Positions 1 to 10,257 of a stretch of DNA of 64,000 bases are shown here, piece after piece (within the stretch, counting starts at the first letter, position 1; every line of letters starts with the position of its first letter). The notes under the pieces were generated by a model. The model made no database searches. It was not told the DNA's origin and saw only the letters and a program-made list of their open reading frames with translations. The stretch is from Lindgomyces ingoldianus (Eukaryota; Ascomycota; Dothideomycetes; Pleosporales; Lindgomycetaceae): contig NW_022985188.1 in NCBI RefSeq assembly GCF_010093535.1, positions 40,883 to 104,882 on the forward strand. Reading direction: 5' to 3'. Position numbers and translations under genes: made by a program.

Positions 1-242
1 CATAGAATAACTCTAAGGACTAGTAAGTGTTGCAGGGTCTTATCTTTGTCTAGTAAAGAGGTTTAAAACAGAGGGCAACATAGAAATAATAAAATAAATA
101 AGACTAGCAAGCTATTTAGTATAAAAAAAGTAGATGTTATAAATGCCTTTTAGTAAGTAAGCACACACCTTATAAACAAACTCTTACTAACGCAGTTGTG
201 TAAGCAGAGCGGCAAGGACGCTGCTAGGGGGGGGAGGCAGCG
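1..242 (+). mobile_element. LTR element family L1, 3' internal end with polypurine tract
   Basis: RIP-mutated tail of an LTR retrotransposon whose body lies left of the window. A similar stretch precedes the LTR at 39446, and an inverted one lies next to the LTR at 33694. A purine run (GGGGGGGGAGGCAG, 227-240) sits just before the LTR, as a polypurine tract does for plus-strand priming. No coding frame survives. Confidence 0.65.
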
Positions 243-842
243 TGTTACAGTCTATAGTTAGACTAACGTAACTCCACTAGAGGTGCTCTACAATCTAGCT
301 AAGTTAGGGCAGAGCTTGTCTACAGACTAGTTAGAAGACATAGAGGCAGCGCAGCTGCCTAAGATTACAGAAAAATGCATTATCTAGTAGGGATTAAAGC
401 TAAGAAAATAAAACAAGTCTAAGTAAGCTAGATAAGCTGCCTTTAGTAAGCTTATCTAAACTTAGGCAACTTATTCTTAGCACCCCTAGACATGTATATA
501 ATTTTAACCTTAAACGACCTTTAGAAGGCGTGTTTAATGTTTAGTTTATTATTTAAGTACATCTTTACATAGACTAAGTAGCATTCTAGCTTTCTAAAGA
601 GCTGCAATACTATTTGTATATCTTACAACATATATACCTCTAATCCTGTCTAACAGGACTGTTTAACCTAGCCTGTATACTGCTACAATAAGGGACAAAC
701 CACGATCCAGCTACCCTACTATCCTCCATCAGCCCATTAGCCTTTACGTAGGACTGTACACTCTACTGTTGGCCCCTCACTCCTGTCCTTACCCTAGGAA
801 TAATCTTAGCCCGAGTGCTTCCACGAAGCAAGGATTGTAACA
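243..842 (+). repeat. LTR, family L1 (3' LTR)
   Basis: Begins TGTTACAG and ends ATTGTAACA, so it has the TG..CA ends and short terminal inverted repeat of an LTR. It is 600 bp long. Related copies lie at 39446-40039, 40040-40625 and (inverted) 33119-33694, and an interrupted one at 44116-62942. The last ~200 bp (from the word CCACGATC) keep normal GC while the first 400 bp are TA-rich. Position after the purine tract makes this the 3' LTR of a plus-strand element. Confidence 0.75.
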
Positions 843-1053
843 TATATATACCTCTGCTCCTATTTAACTAAACTATTTAACCTAGCGCCTTATACTGCTG
901 TCAAGGGAAAACCACGTTAGGCTACTCTTCTAGCCTCTACTCCCTAAGTTTAACTAGTAGGCCTGTACACTCTACCTCTCTTACTCCTTGTCATTGCACC
1001 ACCCTCTGGCCCGAGTACTTGTCGGACACTCTTGTCAAGTAAGGAACGTAACA
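843..1053 (+). repeat. Truncated L1-type LTR, 3' third only
   Basis: After the LTR end, the sequence restarts in the middle of the same LTR (ATATATACCTCT..., then the 'gggaaaaccacg' region) and ends in GTAACA. It is a diverged partial copy in the same orientation, with no 5' part. It may be a relic of unequal exchange or of an older insertion. Confidence 0.55.
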
Positions 1054-1434
1054 AGAATTAGCTATATTAGCTATAAATGCTATTTAAAAGAAAAATCTTT
1101 ACGCATATAGCCTAAGTATGTTCTTAATAATTACCTACTTTTTATTATTACTTAGCCTTTATAAGTTAGCTATAAAATTTGCTTATAAAAGTTATTTAGC
1201 GCCTTAGTTATTTACTATTTTTTTTAAGAGACTTTATATAGTTATAGCTGTAGCATGTTTCTTTAAAAGTTTTATGTCTTATTTAAAAGCTTAAAGTGTA
1301 AGCTATATCTAACATTCTTTTAGCACGTCTAAGTAGTGTTGTTAAGAATGCATTAGTGTAAGAAAAGTAGTTTAGTAGGGTCTTAGTAAAAGTAAGCAAC
1401 TTAGGTGTGTAAGCAACTTGCCTGTGAAGTACGT
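1054..1434. mobile_element. Truncated copy of Fot1-like element A (right end)
   Basis: Matches the right ~380 bp of the 1.1 kb A elements at 23596 and 55869, from the AGCTATATTAGCTATAAATG word to the terminal CTGTGAAGTACGT. It is followed by TA, the expected target duplication. The left part is missing, replaced by the LTR fragment that ends at 1053. Heavily RIP-mutated. Confidence 0.7.
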
Positions 1435-1436
1435 TA

Positions 1437-1915
1437 TGTCGGTTGGCTCACTCCTCTAGATGGCTACGCATCTGGTAGTGGGTCCCTTCTCTGTGTGGCT
1501 ACGCACGCGGTAGGTGGTGGGCAGCTGTACGCTAAGCGTACAGCCTGTGACAAGGGTGAGCAGGCAAGAATCTTCTTATAATTGACTACTGCCCTCTCTC
1601 TTTGTACAAAGAAAGAGGGTTGTTAAGTACACATAGCCCCTAACGCACGGGCTAGATAGCCAACTGTTTCAGGCAACTTAATTCGGCCGTAGGCACGTAC
1701 AAACAATATATATATACGTAAGGGTGTCGCTGCGTCGCTTACATTGGATCACGTGATAAGGCCACGTGATTCGTAATACCGCCTTTTGTCCTATTAGCCG
1801 CTGAGGTTGGCCCTAGCGTTCGCTTATGTCTCCAATGAGTTTCTCATAACAGGAGCCTACCTGCTGCCGAAACCGTTCCTTCTAGAACCGGCCAGGGAGC
1901 CTCCGCGCAGATCTA
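1437..1915. repeat. Normal-GC island, possible LTR 1437-1851
   Basis: This ~480 bp stretch is not RIP-mutated. 1437-1851 starts TGTCGG and ends CATAACA, with a TATATATATA box near 1705, so it could be an unmutated LTR; I find no second copy and no clear 5-bp target duplication. It holds two short hairpins: CTGTACGCT/AGCGTACAG near 1511 and CCTCTCTCTTTG/CAAAGAAAGAGG near 1595. Two CACGTG words lie near 1750 and 1763. No coding frame seen. Confidence 0.3.
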
Positions 1916-3578
1916 CAGTCAACTCTTGATGGCGCGATACAAACAGGGAGCTAGGATTATATTATTATATTAAAATATTGTTATAGCAAAATAGTTACGT
2001 AAGCTAACTATCTAAGGTGCTCTAGACAGCCTGCTTAGATTTCTAAGCCTTTACTTTAGTATACAGCTGCTGTAGAGTCTTTATCTACTAAAAAGTTGTC
2101 CTATCTATATGTTCTTAATATAAAAGTAGTAGCTTAAGAGCCTGCTCTGCCTTAGCAAGGGTAGGTATCTGTATAGAAGCCTTTTTATCTTCTAATTTCT
2201 TTTTAACTATAGCTAGTAGCTAGCTATACCTTATAATAGCGTCTACTATATTAAAGTTAAATTAATTAGGCTTATTATTCTTATTAATAAGATTAAAGAA
2301 GTTCTTAAAACTTATAGTGTTCTAGATTCTGCTAGCGTGCTGTACCTGTTTATATAGCTTCTTTAGCTTCTACTAAGGCTGCTTCTCTAGATTAGGTAAA
2401 CAGATTAGTTCTTATATAAGCTAGATTCTAGCTTAGTAGAAGCAGCAATAGACTACATTACTATAAAGGTTATTATACTAGGCTTAAGAGGCCTAGCATA
2501 GAGCATAGTAGAGGTTAACTTTAGTAGCTAGATTAGCGCCTTGCTTATAGCTAAAGACTATATAGTGTATCTACTACTTTTTATAGCAGTGCTTAAATTA
2601 ACTAATTACGCCTTAATTAAGTAGCTAATAAATACTAGTAAAATTTACTAGTAGCTATTAAATTTAAATATTTAGTAAAAGTAGCATTAAATTAACTTCT
2701 AATATATAAGCGCTATAGTTGTCTATAAGTAGTAGAATAGTCCTAGTTCTAATCTACTAATAAAAGGCCTATAGCTAGTCCTTTATAACTATATAGTTTA
2801 TCTACGCCTTTAGATTTAATAACTATTAGATGTCTAGAGCTTTAAGGTTAACACAACATAGAGCATGTAGCCTAGCTGCCTTTCTAATAGCCTAGAAAGT
2901 AAAGCGCTAGCTGCTAGTAAAGTTATAGCAGCATATAATTAATATCTAGCTTTTATCTTTTTTTCTACTAAGCTAAGGTTTAGTTAAGAGGCCTAATAAT
3001 AGCACTTACTGCTAATATAGACCTGTCTTGTCTATATTAAATATATCCTCCTTTGTGTACTCTCTACACAGCGTTCTAATAGCCCTTATCTTCTGCTTAG
3101 CTTAGGCTAGCACAAAAGCAGCCTTACTGTGATGCTTATAGAGCTTAATATTATAACATTGCTTAAAGTTAGTAAGCTAGCCTACGTTAAACTCTAGTAC
3201 AGAGAGGCTAACGTAATTAGGTATCTGCAGATAGATAGCCTTTGCTTTCTTAATAAGGATATTGCTAGAGACTCTGCTGCCAGAGCTTTTAAGGTGCTGC
3301 TGCCAGAGCTCTTAAGGTGCTGCTGCTAGTTAAAGAGGATAGCTTCTAGGATAGGCCACTATGCCTGCTGTTAAATTGCAGAGCACACTGCTGCTTATTA
3401 GTAATTGCTATACGTAGCATTTTCTTTTCTTAATATAACAATATTTAATTAAAAAGCCTATACTATAGTAAGTATTGCAAATTGTAAATTTCTAGTAGGA
3501 AATTAATTTAGGAGCTAAAACAATATCGCTATGTTAAGTTATTGTTATATCGCGCATCGCGCCATCGAGAGTTGACTG
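1916..3578 (-). mobile_element. Pogo/Tigger-type DNA transposon (RIP-degraded)
   Basis: Terminal inverted repeats start CAGTCAACTCTTGATGGCG on the left; the right end is the near-perfect complement. TA target duplications flank it (1914-1915 and 3579-3580). CAGTCAA ends with a TA duplication are typical of Pogo/Fot1 elements of the Tc1-mariner superfamily. Length is 1663 bp. It sits inside otherwise unmutated sequence. The transposase remnant is on the minus strand. Confidence 0.85.
2390..2790 (-). pseudogene. Pogo-type transposase, DDE catalytic region remnant
   Basis: Read on the minus strand, this gives a family-typical succession: a hydrophobic strand ending LLLIDNYSAY (the LLLDNxSAH block around the second catalytic Asp), about 30 residues on LP.N.TSIYQ.L.QGVIS.FK (the LPANTTSxxQPLDQGxIxxFK block), then YYALC.AS (xxAIRWAxxAW). 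Stops replace Gln or Trp codons, and Asp and Pro codons are changed in the RIP direction. The N-terminal CENP-B-like part (to ~3350) is too degraded to read. Not functional. Assignment to the Pogo/Tigger DDE family is from motif order. Confidence 0.75.
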
Positions 3579-4117
3579 TACTTTGTGTGCGTACAGTTCG
3601 TTCATACACGCTAAAAACTCGCTTGAGCAGCCAAGCGTTAGAAATTAAAAGCAGAAAGTGTTGCGTTAGCTTTTAACTTTTTTGTATCTAGCTTAACTTT
3701 TTTATGTCTAGCTTAACTTTTGTATATGTAAGGTTATCTTTTAGCTACAAAGCTAGTATGTAAAAGGTAATAGCCCTGCAACAGAAGCAAGGGACGCAAA
3801 TAGCAGCGTAGGTACATTTTAATTATAAATTAGGAGCATATCTAGCGCATTCTAGAATATAATTGCAATAAGCCTTTTTGTATCTAGAAACTTAACAATT
3901 TATATCTTTAATGTCTCCTAATACTGTACCTTCTCTTATGCCTTCTTTTACAGAAGTTATCTAGCAATACTACTGCCTAGTTAAGCAAGCTTAAACCTTA
4001 GTTAACAATCTTGCTATTAATACACAGGACCTTATTATTAAGGACAAGGACAAGGCCCTTGCTAAAGAGCGTAGCTATCCCTTACTAGAGGTTAAGCCTA
4101 TAGGCCCTAATGTACAG

Positions 4118-4177
4118 GTAAGTAAGCTCTAAGATACATTTATTATTTATTTAAAATGTACTTTAAGTGTATTATAG
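4118..4177 (+). other. Intron in plus-strand relic
   Basis: Donor CAG|GTAAGT, acceptor ATTATAG|G. It contains the TTTAAAATGTA word shared with the introns at 5588 and 6581. Confidence 0.65.
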
Positions 4178-5037
4178 GAGGAAGACAATGTATAGCTAGC
4201 ACTTACTAAGAGCGTTAACCTTATTGTTGCCTGTAAGATAGACAGTAGCTAGATCCTACCTAAATACCCCTATACACATCTAGATAGGTACGCTTATGTA
4301 CTTAATTACAATAACTCTACTTAGTAGTAAGCTATATTAATGTTAAAGGTACTTACAGTAGCTAATTTTTTAAGGATACTTTAAGAATTTATTACTAATA
4401 TATTGTTATTATATTAGAGTTACTAATTCTTGTGCTAAGTTGTCTTACTGTTCCGCCTAGTCTACTTACCCTACCTTAGGTGTAATGCCCTCTGTGCTGA
4501 ATATCAGTGCACAGGATTCTGTGGCTGCGAATACCTACATCTAGACCTATCTAACATGCAATATGAATGGATTTTAGATTTAATGTGGGCTTGTTACGCA
4601 GAGCTCTGTACAATTAATAATATATTAGAAACAGATTTAAAGAGGTGTAAATCTATAGTAATTTTCTAGGGGGCATAAACTAGGTTTAACATACATAAAG
4701 CCTATAATTTATAGGTAGAGAGCTGTAAGCTTATAATTAAGCAGCTAAGATTTCTAGTAAGCCTACTTTTAGATATATTTCTATAACGCTTTTGTTACAT
4801 TTAGCACAGGTTTCTAATATATCTAGGACCTAAATAGCAGATTAACTCCCTACTTAGCCTACAAGAACTATTGCGCAGCTTTAGAAGAGTGTAGCAAGCA
4901 CTTCTATAAGTAGCTTCTGCCTAATACCTTTAATAAGCCTCTTTTAGAAAGGTTAGTGCGTAGTGTTAAGGTACCTTAAGAGGCACCTAAATACTATAGT
5001 GTTGTTAAGCTAAGCATCTTAAAGCGCTAAATGTGCA

Positions 5038-5096
5038 GTAAGTCTATTTAAAGAACAGCTATATATCTATTCTAAATTAACTTTTAATGTATCTAG
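5038..5096 (+). other. Intron in plus-strand relic
   Basis: Donor GTAAGT, acceptor TAATGTATCTAG. The ATCTAG terminus recurs in most introns of this element. Confidence 0.55.
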
Positions 5097-5587
5097 GTAT
5101 TAACTATCTACAAGGCTAAGGAAACATAGTCTAATATAACAGCTGTGCCCTTTGTTTCTACTTTATTGTCTTTAATAACTAGATTAACAAGCTAATTACA
5201 ATATTTGTTTTATTTAAGACACATATTAGTTGCCCTCCTCCTTCTAGTTGTGCTCTAGAGGATGTTGTTAATTATTTAGTTAGAGTAATAGCTAACTACG
5301 TTACACCTAACATAATGCTTAGTAAGTAAAAACATTCTATATATATTTAAAATGTATTTAGAACTAAACCTACTGCTACAGCCTAGTTCTTGTAGAGCCT
5401 AATGCTTTATTAATTCTGTAATAACTACTATGCAGCTACCCTTCTTTAGATTTACTAGTCTTTTGTAAATAAAGATTAAATTAGGCGTCTTCTATACTAA
5501 GAACGCCTACTTGCCTATCCCTAAGGCAAGACCACCTGTGGTGTACTAGCTAAGTATTATTAGCAGCGTTTCTTGCTAGTAGAAGAG

Positions 5588-5636
5588 GTAAGTATATTTT
5601 ATAAATACATTTAAAATGCATTTCTAATATATCTAG
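5588..5636 (+). other. Intron in plus-strand relic
   Basis: Donor GAG|GTAAGT, acceptor TAATATATCTAG; shares ATACATTTAAAATG with neighbouring introns. Confidence 0.65.
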
Positions 5637-6580
5637 CGCTATATCTAAAGCTACTATAATAATACTAATAGGGTTATAATTATCTGTTGCTATAAGCAGC
5701 AGATTAAGCTTTTACTCTAATAGAAGTCCTTTAAGATTAATATGTTTTTTAAACATATTTATAACACCGCCTTTAATAAGATTATTGCTGTATTATAAAG
5801 TAAGAAGTATAAGAAGAGTAAGTTACAGATTTATATACATTCTAGATATATTGTTAATGTATCTAGATGTTCTATATTTTTATATTATTACTAATAGCGC
5901 TAGGCGTGTTACTTATTAGTGTATAATAGCGCGTATTAATAAGCTTGTCTTTAAGATAACAAATAAACAACTCTACTTCTAATACTTACATAGCAAAGGC
6001 TTAATAGCCTTAGTTGCTAATATAGATAGAAAGCAACTAGCTAGTAAGTAGATATAAAATGCATTCTGTATTATGCTAAAACTAATAAGAATAGATACTA
6101 ATTATATGCAAGTATTGCGCATTAGCTTTAGTCTATTAATCTGTACAGCTGTAATTAGAGGTGGCAAGTAAGGCAACTTTTTATCTTCTGCTGCGTCTAC
6201 TTTAGGCGTAGTATTAAGAGAGCTGCTAGGCCTAGATAGACTTGCTACTTTATTTATACCTAAATAGTTACTATACTAGAGGCATTAGCTACTAAATATT
6301 ACTAGATCCTAGATCTACTAATTAGTATGTTTTAAGAATTTATTTATTATGCATTTTATAATGTTGCTAATTATATCCTAGAGAATAAATGCAATTTAAT
6401 CTAGCAGTAGGCCTACTATAAAAAACACTTTATAATTGCTGCTAGATTAAATCTAAATCTTTCTAATATTCCTACTTCTAACTTCCTTTAACAACGCCTG
6501 CACACTAATAGCGTTAAGCAGACAGCAAATGCGTTCTATGCTTATAGAACCTAGCAGCATCTTCTGCCTACAGTTTTTAG

Positions 6581-6645
6581 GTATGTTCTACTTGTTATTA
6601 CATTCTAATTTAATTTAAAATACATACTAATTACATTCTAATTAG
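6581..6645 (+). other. Intron in plus-strand relic
   Basis: Donor TAG|GTATGT, acceptor ATTCTAATTAG. Contains TTTAAAATACAT. Length 65 nt. Confidence 0.6.
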
Positions 6646-8074
6646 GGCCTAGTCTATAGATTAACATATTATAGAGAAGTGTACTGCCTAGGACAAAGGT
6701 GTATCCCACACCTACTGTAATTGCTTAATAAATAAGCAGTATAAGGAGCATATGCTTTGTAAAAGTAAGCAAGCTTTTAAAATGTATTTAAAATTAATTC
6801 TTAATACATTCTAAAGTGTGTTGCAGCGTAAGGGATTATAAAAATAAAAGAAATTAATCTTACAAAGGAAAGTAAAGACTAGGTGCTGTTTACTGCTACC
6901 TTAAGCAGTAATATACCTAGTAGTGCTTGCTGTAGTTAGCTAGCTAAATAAAGCTTTTAGGCACTAATTAAGTCTTATAGAGTGTTTGTCTTGTCTGCTA
7001 AGTTGCTGTCTTGCGTTCTAAAATTAACAAGGTATGTTTAGATACATATTAGATACATATTAGATACATTGCTTACCTACTCTAAATCTACCCTATCTCT
7101 ATGTGTCCCTTCTCTAGAGAAGCAGTAGAATACAACTAAATTACATTCTAAATGCATTACTAACCCTATTACTAGCTTAACTAGTTTACCTTTAAAGCTA
7201 CACCACATCCTATTACAAGGGTCACTTCTAAGGCTACTAACTGTAGTAGATAAATAGGATATACAGCAGTTTAAGCTTAAAAAACACTAAATAGAGCTCC
7301 TAGCTCTTAAGATCTAATACAAGAAGCGTTATCTAGCAATAAGCTTAGCTATAAAGGACTTAGATGTAGATAACAAAAGTAGATATAAGTAGCTAGATAG
7401 ATTATAAACGCATCTATAATATATTCTTAATTATGTTTAGCATTATAATATACACCTACGCTTTCTATTTTATACCTATTAGTATTATTCTTAACATAAT
7501 TATTATTAGATTTAAAGATAAAGTAGTTAAGTAGACATTAACTATACAAATAACTACTTTTAGGACCTTTAAAAAATACTTTTAAGACATTAAGTAATAT
7601 AAATTAGTTTTAATATTATATTAATTTTAGCCTTTAAGTAGTTTACTTTTTAAACATTAAAAACAAAGTATTATATTTAAATTGCTTTTTAGGTTAGAGA
7701 AAGCTATTAGCTTTAGAATTATATTTTAATAAAACGCCTAAGTTAATGTAGGGGTATTGTATCTGTAATAAATCTACCTCTTGTAAAAGCAGCCTTAGCT
7801 GCTTAAAAAATCCTCTAGATTATATCTAAATAAAATCTTTATCTTTAAAAAGTAGCTTAAGCTGCTTAAAAAAGAAACTCTAAGTAATGTATCTAAATTA
7901 AATTTCTATAGCTCCTTTTATGTATATCTAGTAATTGTATCTAGAACTACTCCTTATCTGCTTAAATGTGCCTACGCAGGATACCCTTATGAGTTAGGCC
8001 TGTATACTAGTTAGCGGGTACATCCTACTTAGGGAAGTAGTTACAGCTAGCACAGGCCCTATTAAAAGTGCATT

Positions 8075-8139
8075 CTAGATATAATTAGAATACATAACCT
8101 AAAATTTAGGGAATTATATCTTAAATAGAAAACACTTAC
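8075..8139 (-). other. Intron with internal inverted repeat, minus-strand relic
   Basis: Minus strand: donor GTAAGTG, acceptor TAATTATATCTAG. AGATATAATT early in the intron is the exact complement of AATTATATCT at its end. About 46 of 50 aligned bases match the intron at 8909-8964. Confidence 0.65.
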
Positions 8140-8612
8140 GCTTATAAGCCCTACGCGTGTTAGTCACCTTGCCACAGTTTACGCACAGAGATTTGTAACT
8201 ATTATTATAGACAGAAATAATGCAAAGTAGGGCTAAGATATTAGGTAACTAGGATATAATTAGTATTTAAACTTAAGTAATGTATCTAGAATATATCTAC
8301 ATACTTTAAAGGTTTTACCTAGAATTATAGGCATCTTTACACCTTTAGCAACGTAGATTGTGAACAGGTTGTTAGAAGACTAAGACTTTTAGATATATTT
8401 TATATATAATATCTAAATAATACTTACTTTAGAATTGTTATAGCAAATAACACAGCTAACTTTGTAGTTAAACACCTAAAAAGGTAAGTGTAAATACATT
8501 TAAAATATAAATCTAAAAATTATATCTAGAACTAACTTACTTTACTATCTTTAACCTTTATGTCTTTATTTAGATTATAGTTATTGTCCTCTAAGTTAAC
8601 CTTTCTTTTATG

Positions 8613-8663
8613 CTAGATATAATTAAAATATAATTTAAAGAATGTATCTAAAAAGTATCTTAC
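8613..8663 (-). other. Intron, minus-strand relic
   Basis: Minus strand: donor G|GTAAGA, acceptor TTTTAATTATATCTAG, the same terminus as the introns at 8075, 8769 and 8909. Confidence 0.6.
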
Positions 8664-8768
8664 CTTAGTTATACTACTTTTAGCTGCCTTAACTACCTTC
8701 TTCTTAGCAGCAACTTGCTTCTTCTTTACGCAGGCATCTATATAGATCTCTTTCTAAGTTTTTAGCAG

Positions 8769-8822
8769 CTAGATATAATTAGTGCTATTCTAGTAATGTA
8801 TCTTATAAGTAGCAAAACGTAC
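8769..8822 (-). other. Intron, minus-strand relic
   Basis: Minus strand: donor GTACGT, acceptor CTAATTATATCTAG. Same 3' terminus as its neighbours; the 5' half is more diverged. Confidence 0.5.
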
Positions 8823-8908
8823 AGGATCTTAACGCAAAGCAAGCCTAGCATTCTTGTTACTATTCTTTGCTGCCTGTTAAATAGTCTCTATAATTGCCTT
8901 ATACATAT

Positions 8909-8964
8909 CTAGATATAATTAGAATGCATAACTAAAATTTAAGAATTATATCTAAAATGTATAC
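8909..8964 (-). other. Intron with internal inverted repeat, minus-strand relic
   Basis: Minus strand: donor G|GTATAC, acceptor TAATTATATCTAG. Carries the AGATATAATT / AATTATATCT pair and is nearly identical to the intron at 8075-8139, although the flanking exons differ. Confidence 0.65.
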
Positions 8965-9082
8965 CTTTAATAATCTAAAGTTTAGCTACTTTCTTCTGTC
9001 CTTTAGCTTAATTTCTAATAATTAGCAGGGCATGTGCTTTGCAAACATGCTTAGGTAGACTAGAATAACTAGAGATAAAGTG

Positions 9083-9145
9083 CTAAATATAATTAAAATA
9101 CATTACTTAAGGTAAGAATTATATCTAGAGTTAATTCTTACTTAC
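9083..9145 (-). other. Intron, minus-strand relic
   Basis: Minus strand: donor G|GTAAGT, acceptor TTTTAATTATATTTAG. It contains CTAGATATAATTC and so can fold on its own 3' end like the 8075 and 8909 introns. Confidence 0.6.
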
Positions 9146-9271
9146 CCTATAATTGTTAACCTAGCACTAACACTTAGCATATAGAGAATTAAAGCTTTAG
9201 ATAACTTAAGTAGCTACACTACTTTTCTTACTTTTAATAAAGAGTTGCATCTCTTTATTCTAAACACTATT

Positions 9272-9333
9272 CTAGATAATATTAAGTATAAACTTAAATT
9301 AAAGAATTGTATTCTAAATGTACTTATATGTAC
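9272..9333 (-). other. Intron, minus-strand relic
   Basis: Minus strand: donor GTACAT, acceptor ATATTATCTAG; contains AGAATACAATTCTTTAA, related to the common intron core. Confidence 0.45.
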
Positions 9334-9709
9334 TGTCTTTTGCACCTAATCTAGAACACAACGCAGCAAATAATAGAGTGTACAATAATTAATGTAGAAT
9401 TGCTGCAGATACAATTAGGATACAATATCTAGGCTCTTACTTTTTAGTAGGGCGCTACCTAAAAGTGAGTGAGCTAAATAATAAGAGGAATAGGACTTAC
9501 GCAAGTACTTAGGCTGCTGTAGGGGTTTAAGGATTCTATTTAGATAGAAATAGCGCTTAATTTAGAGAGTTTTTAGAGAGTTTTAAGGCTGCGACCTGAC
9601 GTAGTGGTGGGTGCTGTTTGGAGGAAGTTTTCCCGTGTCGCGCGAGCTTTTGGATACATTGGCCGAAATTTAGCCGACAAGCGAGATTTTAGCGTGTATG
9701 ACCGAGCTG

Positions 9710-10257
9710 CAACCTCGCTGCGATCGATTGATAGTAGTCCTGCGTATCGACAACTTTGGCTGTGCCTCAACACCATAGTAGAGACGCGGATCCGACGACA
9801 AGCCTAGTAGTCAGCTCTAATCGGTGGCCATCCGATCAGCTTCAAACGAAGTGTATCCCATCTAGGCTTGCTCTTTTTCGTGAGTTCCATAAGTAGTGCT
9901 CTAATCAATATAGAAATGAAATGTTTCTCTTCTCTTGGCCTAGTCATATGTAACAGGGACCATATGTAACAGGGGCATCGGATGACCCTAAGGGTGCCCT
10001 GGGAGATGGTCATGGTGGGCAGATACAGCACCACCACGACAAGGAATAGGCGCCTGCGAAACATCACCGAAACGCTGGCGCAACAAAGGTCGCCTTAGAT
10101 AAGAGACTCCCTCCGTAGACAGAGGGCAGAGTTCAGTCTTGACGCTCCCTCGGTGATTGCTACGCTGCTATTACATTCCCTTTTTTACATCATACTTGAT
10201 TTCCATTAAAGACAGGCGCGTATGGCATCTGCCTTCCAATAGCCTCGATGATCACAG
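9710..10257. other. Normal-GC island downstream of the 196-aa gene
   Basis: Not RIP-mutated, so probably single-copy DNA. It is the 3' flank of the gene at 10258-10900. One weak candidate reading frame lies in it (9804-10067 minus, listed separately). A 14-bp word (CATATGTAACAGGG, with one base changed) occurs twice at ~9945-9977. Nothing else found. Confidence 0.5.
9804..10067 (-). CDS. Possible small secreted protein (87 aa), doubtful
   Basis: An open frame of 87 codons in normal-GC DNA on the same strand as the upstream 196-aa gene and about 190 bp past its stop. The N-terminus (Arg-rich, then LFLVVVVLYLP, then small residues before Gln) looks like a signal peptide or single membrane anchor. 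The remainder is basic and ends in WPPIRADY. No family is recognised and no intron or promoter signals support it. It could equally be part of the downstream untranslated region. Kept only because of the signal-like start and base composition. Confidence 0.2.
   Translation of the reverse strand: MMFRRRLFLVVVVLYLPTMTISQGTLRVIRCPCYIWSLLHMTRPREEKHFISILIRALLMELTKKSKPRWDTLRLKLIGWPPIRADY

Larger units (their letters stand above)
3912..7430 (+). pseudogene. Intron-containing gene relic of the 6.1 kb element, plus strand
   Basis: Exon-like stretches read well once RIP stops at Gln/Trp/Arg codons are allowed for. Examples are ~3912-4117 (ending ..EVKPIGPNVQ at a CAG|GTAAGT donor), 4178-4330 (ACKIDSS.ILPKYPYTHLDRYAYVLNYNN), ~4480-4620 and ~6160-6580. 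Introns seen are 4118-4177, 5038-5096, 5588-5636 and 6581-6645; others are likely near 5830, 6790, 7032 and 7410. I do not recognise the protein. It would be large (perhaps 900-1000 aa), which fits a transposase or helicase-like replication protein of the element, but that is inference only. Confidence 0.45.
7700..9510 (-). pseudogene. Intron-containing gene relic of the 6.1 kb element, minus strand, Cys-rich
   Basis: The minus strand gives short exon-like stretches separated by ~50-65 nt introns. Near 7935-8060 it reads NRACASCNYFPK and QYTGLTHKGILRRHI; near 8140-8220 SYKSLCVNCGKVTNTRRAYK; near 8325-8350 a Cys-x-x-Cys word (RCQRC before its stop). Repeated CxxC pairs suggest a zinc-binding protein. 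Introns are listed separately. The product is not recognised. It may be the second gene of the mobile element, since it lies inside the same inverted repeats. Confidence 0.45.
3594..9709. mobile_element. Unrecognised 6.1 kb TIR element with two convergent intron-rich genes
   Basis: Inverted repeats of ~36 bp bound the element: left CAGTTCGTTCATACACGC, right the complement of CAGCTCGGTCATACACGC, both continuing TAAAAnCTCGCTTG. I see no clear target duplication. Inside lie a plus-strand coding relic (~3912-7430) and a minus-strand relic (~7700-9510), pointing at each other. Both carry many short GT..AG introns, unlike every other transposon in the window. Ends are spared by RIP; the body is TA-rich. 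CAG-type ends and a large multi-exon gene recall hAT or KDZ-like elements, but I see no diagnostic motif. Superfamily unknown. Confidence 0.6.

Noticed and set aside
9573..9807. Two overlapping 67-aa frames on opposite strands
   Set aside because: Both run across the right TIR of the 6.1 kb element and overlap each other; no coding signal.
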